Positions 20,603 to 21,124 of a DNA stretch of 21,124 bases are shown here, in pieces. The position numbers and the translations under genes were made by a program. The stretch's first letter is position 1, and each line of letters opens with the position of its first letter. The stretch comes from a virus, in IMG/VR virus record IMGVR_UViG_3300033886_000117, positions 1-21,124 of that record. One strand, given 5' to 3'. The notes beneath the pieces are model-generated. The model was not told the origin of the DNA and ran no database searches. It saw only the letters and a list, made by a program, of their open reading frames with translations.

Positions 20603-21124
20603 CCGGCGGTCCCCAGGTGGTCCATCCTGGGCGCTCCCGTCGAGCGAACATTTCCAAGTACGGGCCGGGGCTGCAAGATTCCACTAGATCAAAGAACTCT
20701 TGGGGTTTACTGGAATGCCCGTCCGGTCCACGGGCTGCCTGAAACCACGTTCCGACATCATGCCGCCGCAGCGGCAAATTCCCCCGCACACCGAACAGCA
20801 CATGTTCCGTCGATCCCCGAAAGTAATTCCCCATGCCAAAGGAAGGTTTACACCACGTGAGAGTGGTGATGTACCGGAACCCCCATTCCCGGAGCAGACC
20901 AAAACCTTTGGGAAGGGACCGGCAGGTAATCCACAGGTACAAATGGGCGTTGTCTTCGGCTAATTGGCCAACCGGCAGGTCCAACAGTTTCTCATAGGGC
21001 AACATCGCATAGGTTGGTCTTCCCCGGCCAAACTGCTCGTGGTCTTCTTCGTCGTCCCAATCCCATGGTGGGTCCAGCACAATCGTCGCAAACCGTTTTC
21101 CTGCCTCGATCAGTTCTGCCAGGG
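20586..21124 (-). CDS. MT-A70-family adenine methyltransferase (5' end outside window)
   Basis: The frame is open to the right edge, reading LAELIEAGKRFATIVLDPPW, so the true start lies outside. The catalytic DPPW motif is followed by NAHLYLWITCRSLPKGFGLL and the characteristic EHVLFGVRGNLPL. The C-terminal HSSKPQEFFDLVE and LEMFARRERPGWTTWG segments are hallmarks of MT-A70 proteins. The family transfers methyl from AdoMet to adenine N6; phage members usually modify DNA. Likely roles are protection from host restriction or the methyl half of a module with the overlapping nuclease-like gene. All catalytic motifs expected in the visible part are intact. Confidence 0.9.
   Translation of the reverse strand, partial: LAELIEAGKRFATIVLDPPWDWDDEEDHEQFGRGRPTYAMLPYEKLLDLPVGQLAEDNAHLYLWITCRSLPKGFGLLREWGFRYITTLTWCKPSFGMGNYFRGSTEHVLFGVRGNLPLRRHDVGTWFQAARGPDGHSSKPQEFFDLVESCSPGPYLEMFARRERPGWTTWGPPDGEGI

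Overview
This window looks like about 21 kb of a tailed-phage or prophage genome. Every gene I can support lies on the minus strand, so the functional order runs from right to left. Sampled lines of core virion genes reach about 70% GC, while some accessory stretches are near 50%. No integrase, repressor or host gene is visible, so I cannot tell a prophage from a free phage. Ser/Glu tetrad linkers in a tail protein, a trypsin-like exported protease inside the virion operon, and the style of the small virion proteins suggest a Planctomycetota host; this is inference only. No sheath gene is visible and the tape measure is short (597 aa), which suggests a siphovirus with a non-contractile tail.

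Right part (21124-18441): a right-truncated MT-A70 DNA methyltransferase overlaps a small PD-(D/E)XK nuclease-like gene. A tRNA-like element follows, then a replication-initiator-like gene (lambda O type) and a RusA Holliday-junction resolvase. The middle of the initiator gene carries eight 11-bp iterons, an AT/pyrimidine-rich stretch and a 14-bp-arm palindrome. This is the expected build of a replication origin embedded in its own initiator gene.

Packaging part (18273-12398): small terminase, large terminase, portal, and a MuF head-morphogenesis protein whose lower-GC C-terminus is a zincin-type (HELGH) domain. Two small genes of unknown function follow, then a strong intrinsic terminator. 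The layout resembles a MuF polymorphic toxin with candidate immunity genes.

Head part (12165-8315): a short promoter/repeat region, a protease-scaffold fusion with a strong internal start that would make free scaffold, a decoration protein, the major capsid protein and a small helical protein.

Head-tail junction (8342-5350): a signal-peptide-bearing, membrane-anchored trypsin-like protease, a holin/XhlA-like small membrane protein, a zinc-ribbon protein, a small conserved-looking protein, an HK97 gp10-like protein and a tail-terminator-like protein.

Tail part (5271-1): tail tube, a G/GT tail-assembly chaperone pair joined by a probable -1 frameshift, the tape measure, a distal tail-like protein, and a large left-truncated receptor-binding-like protein with two Ser/Glu linkers.
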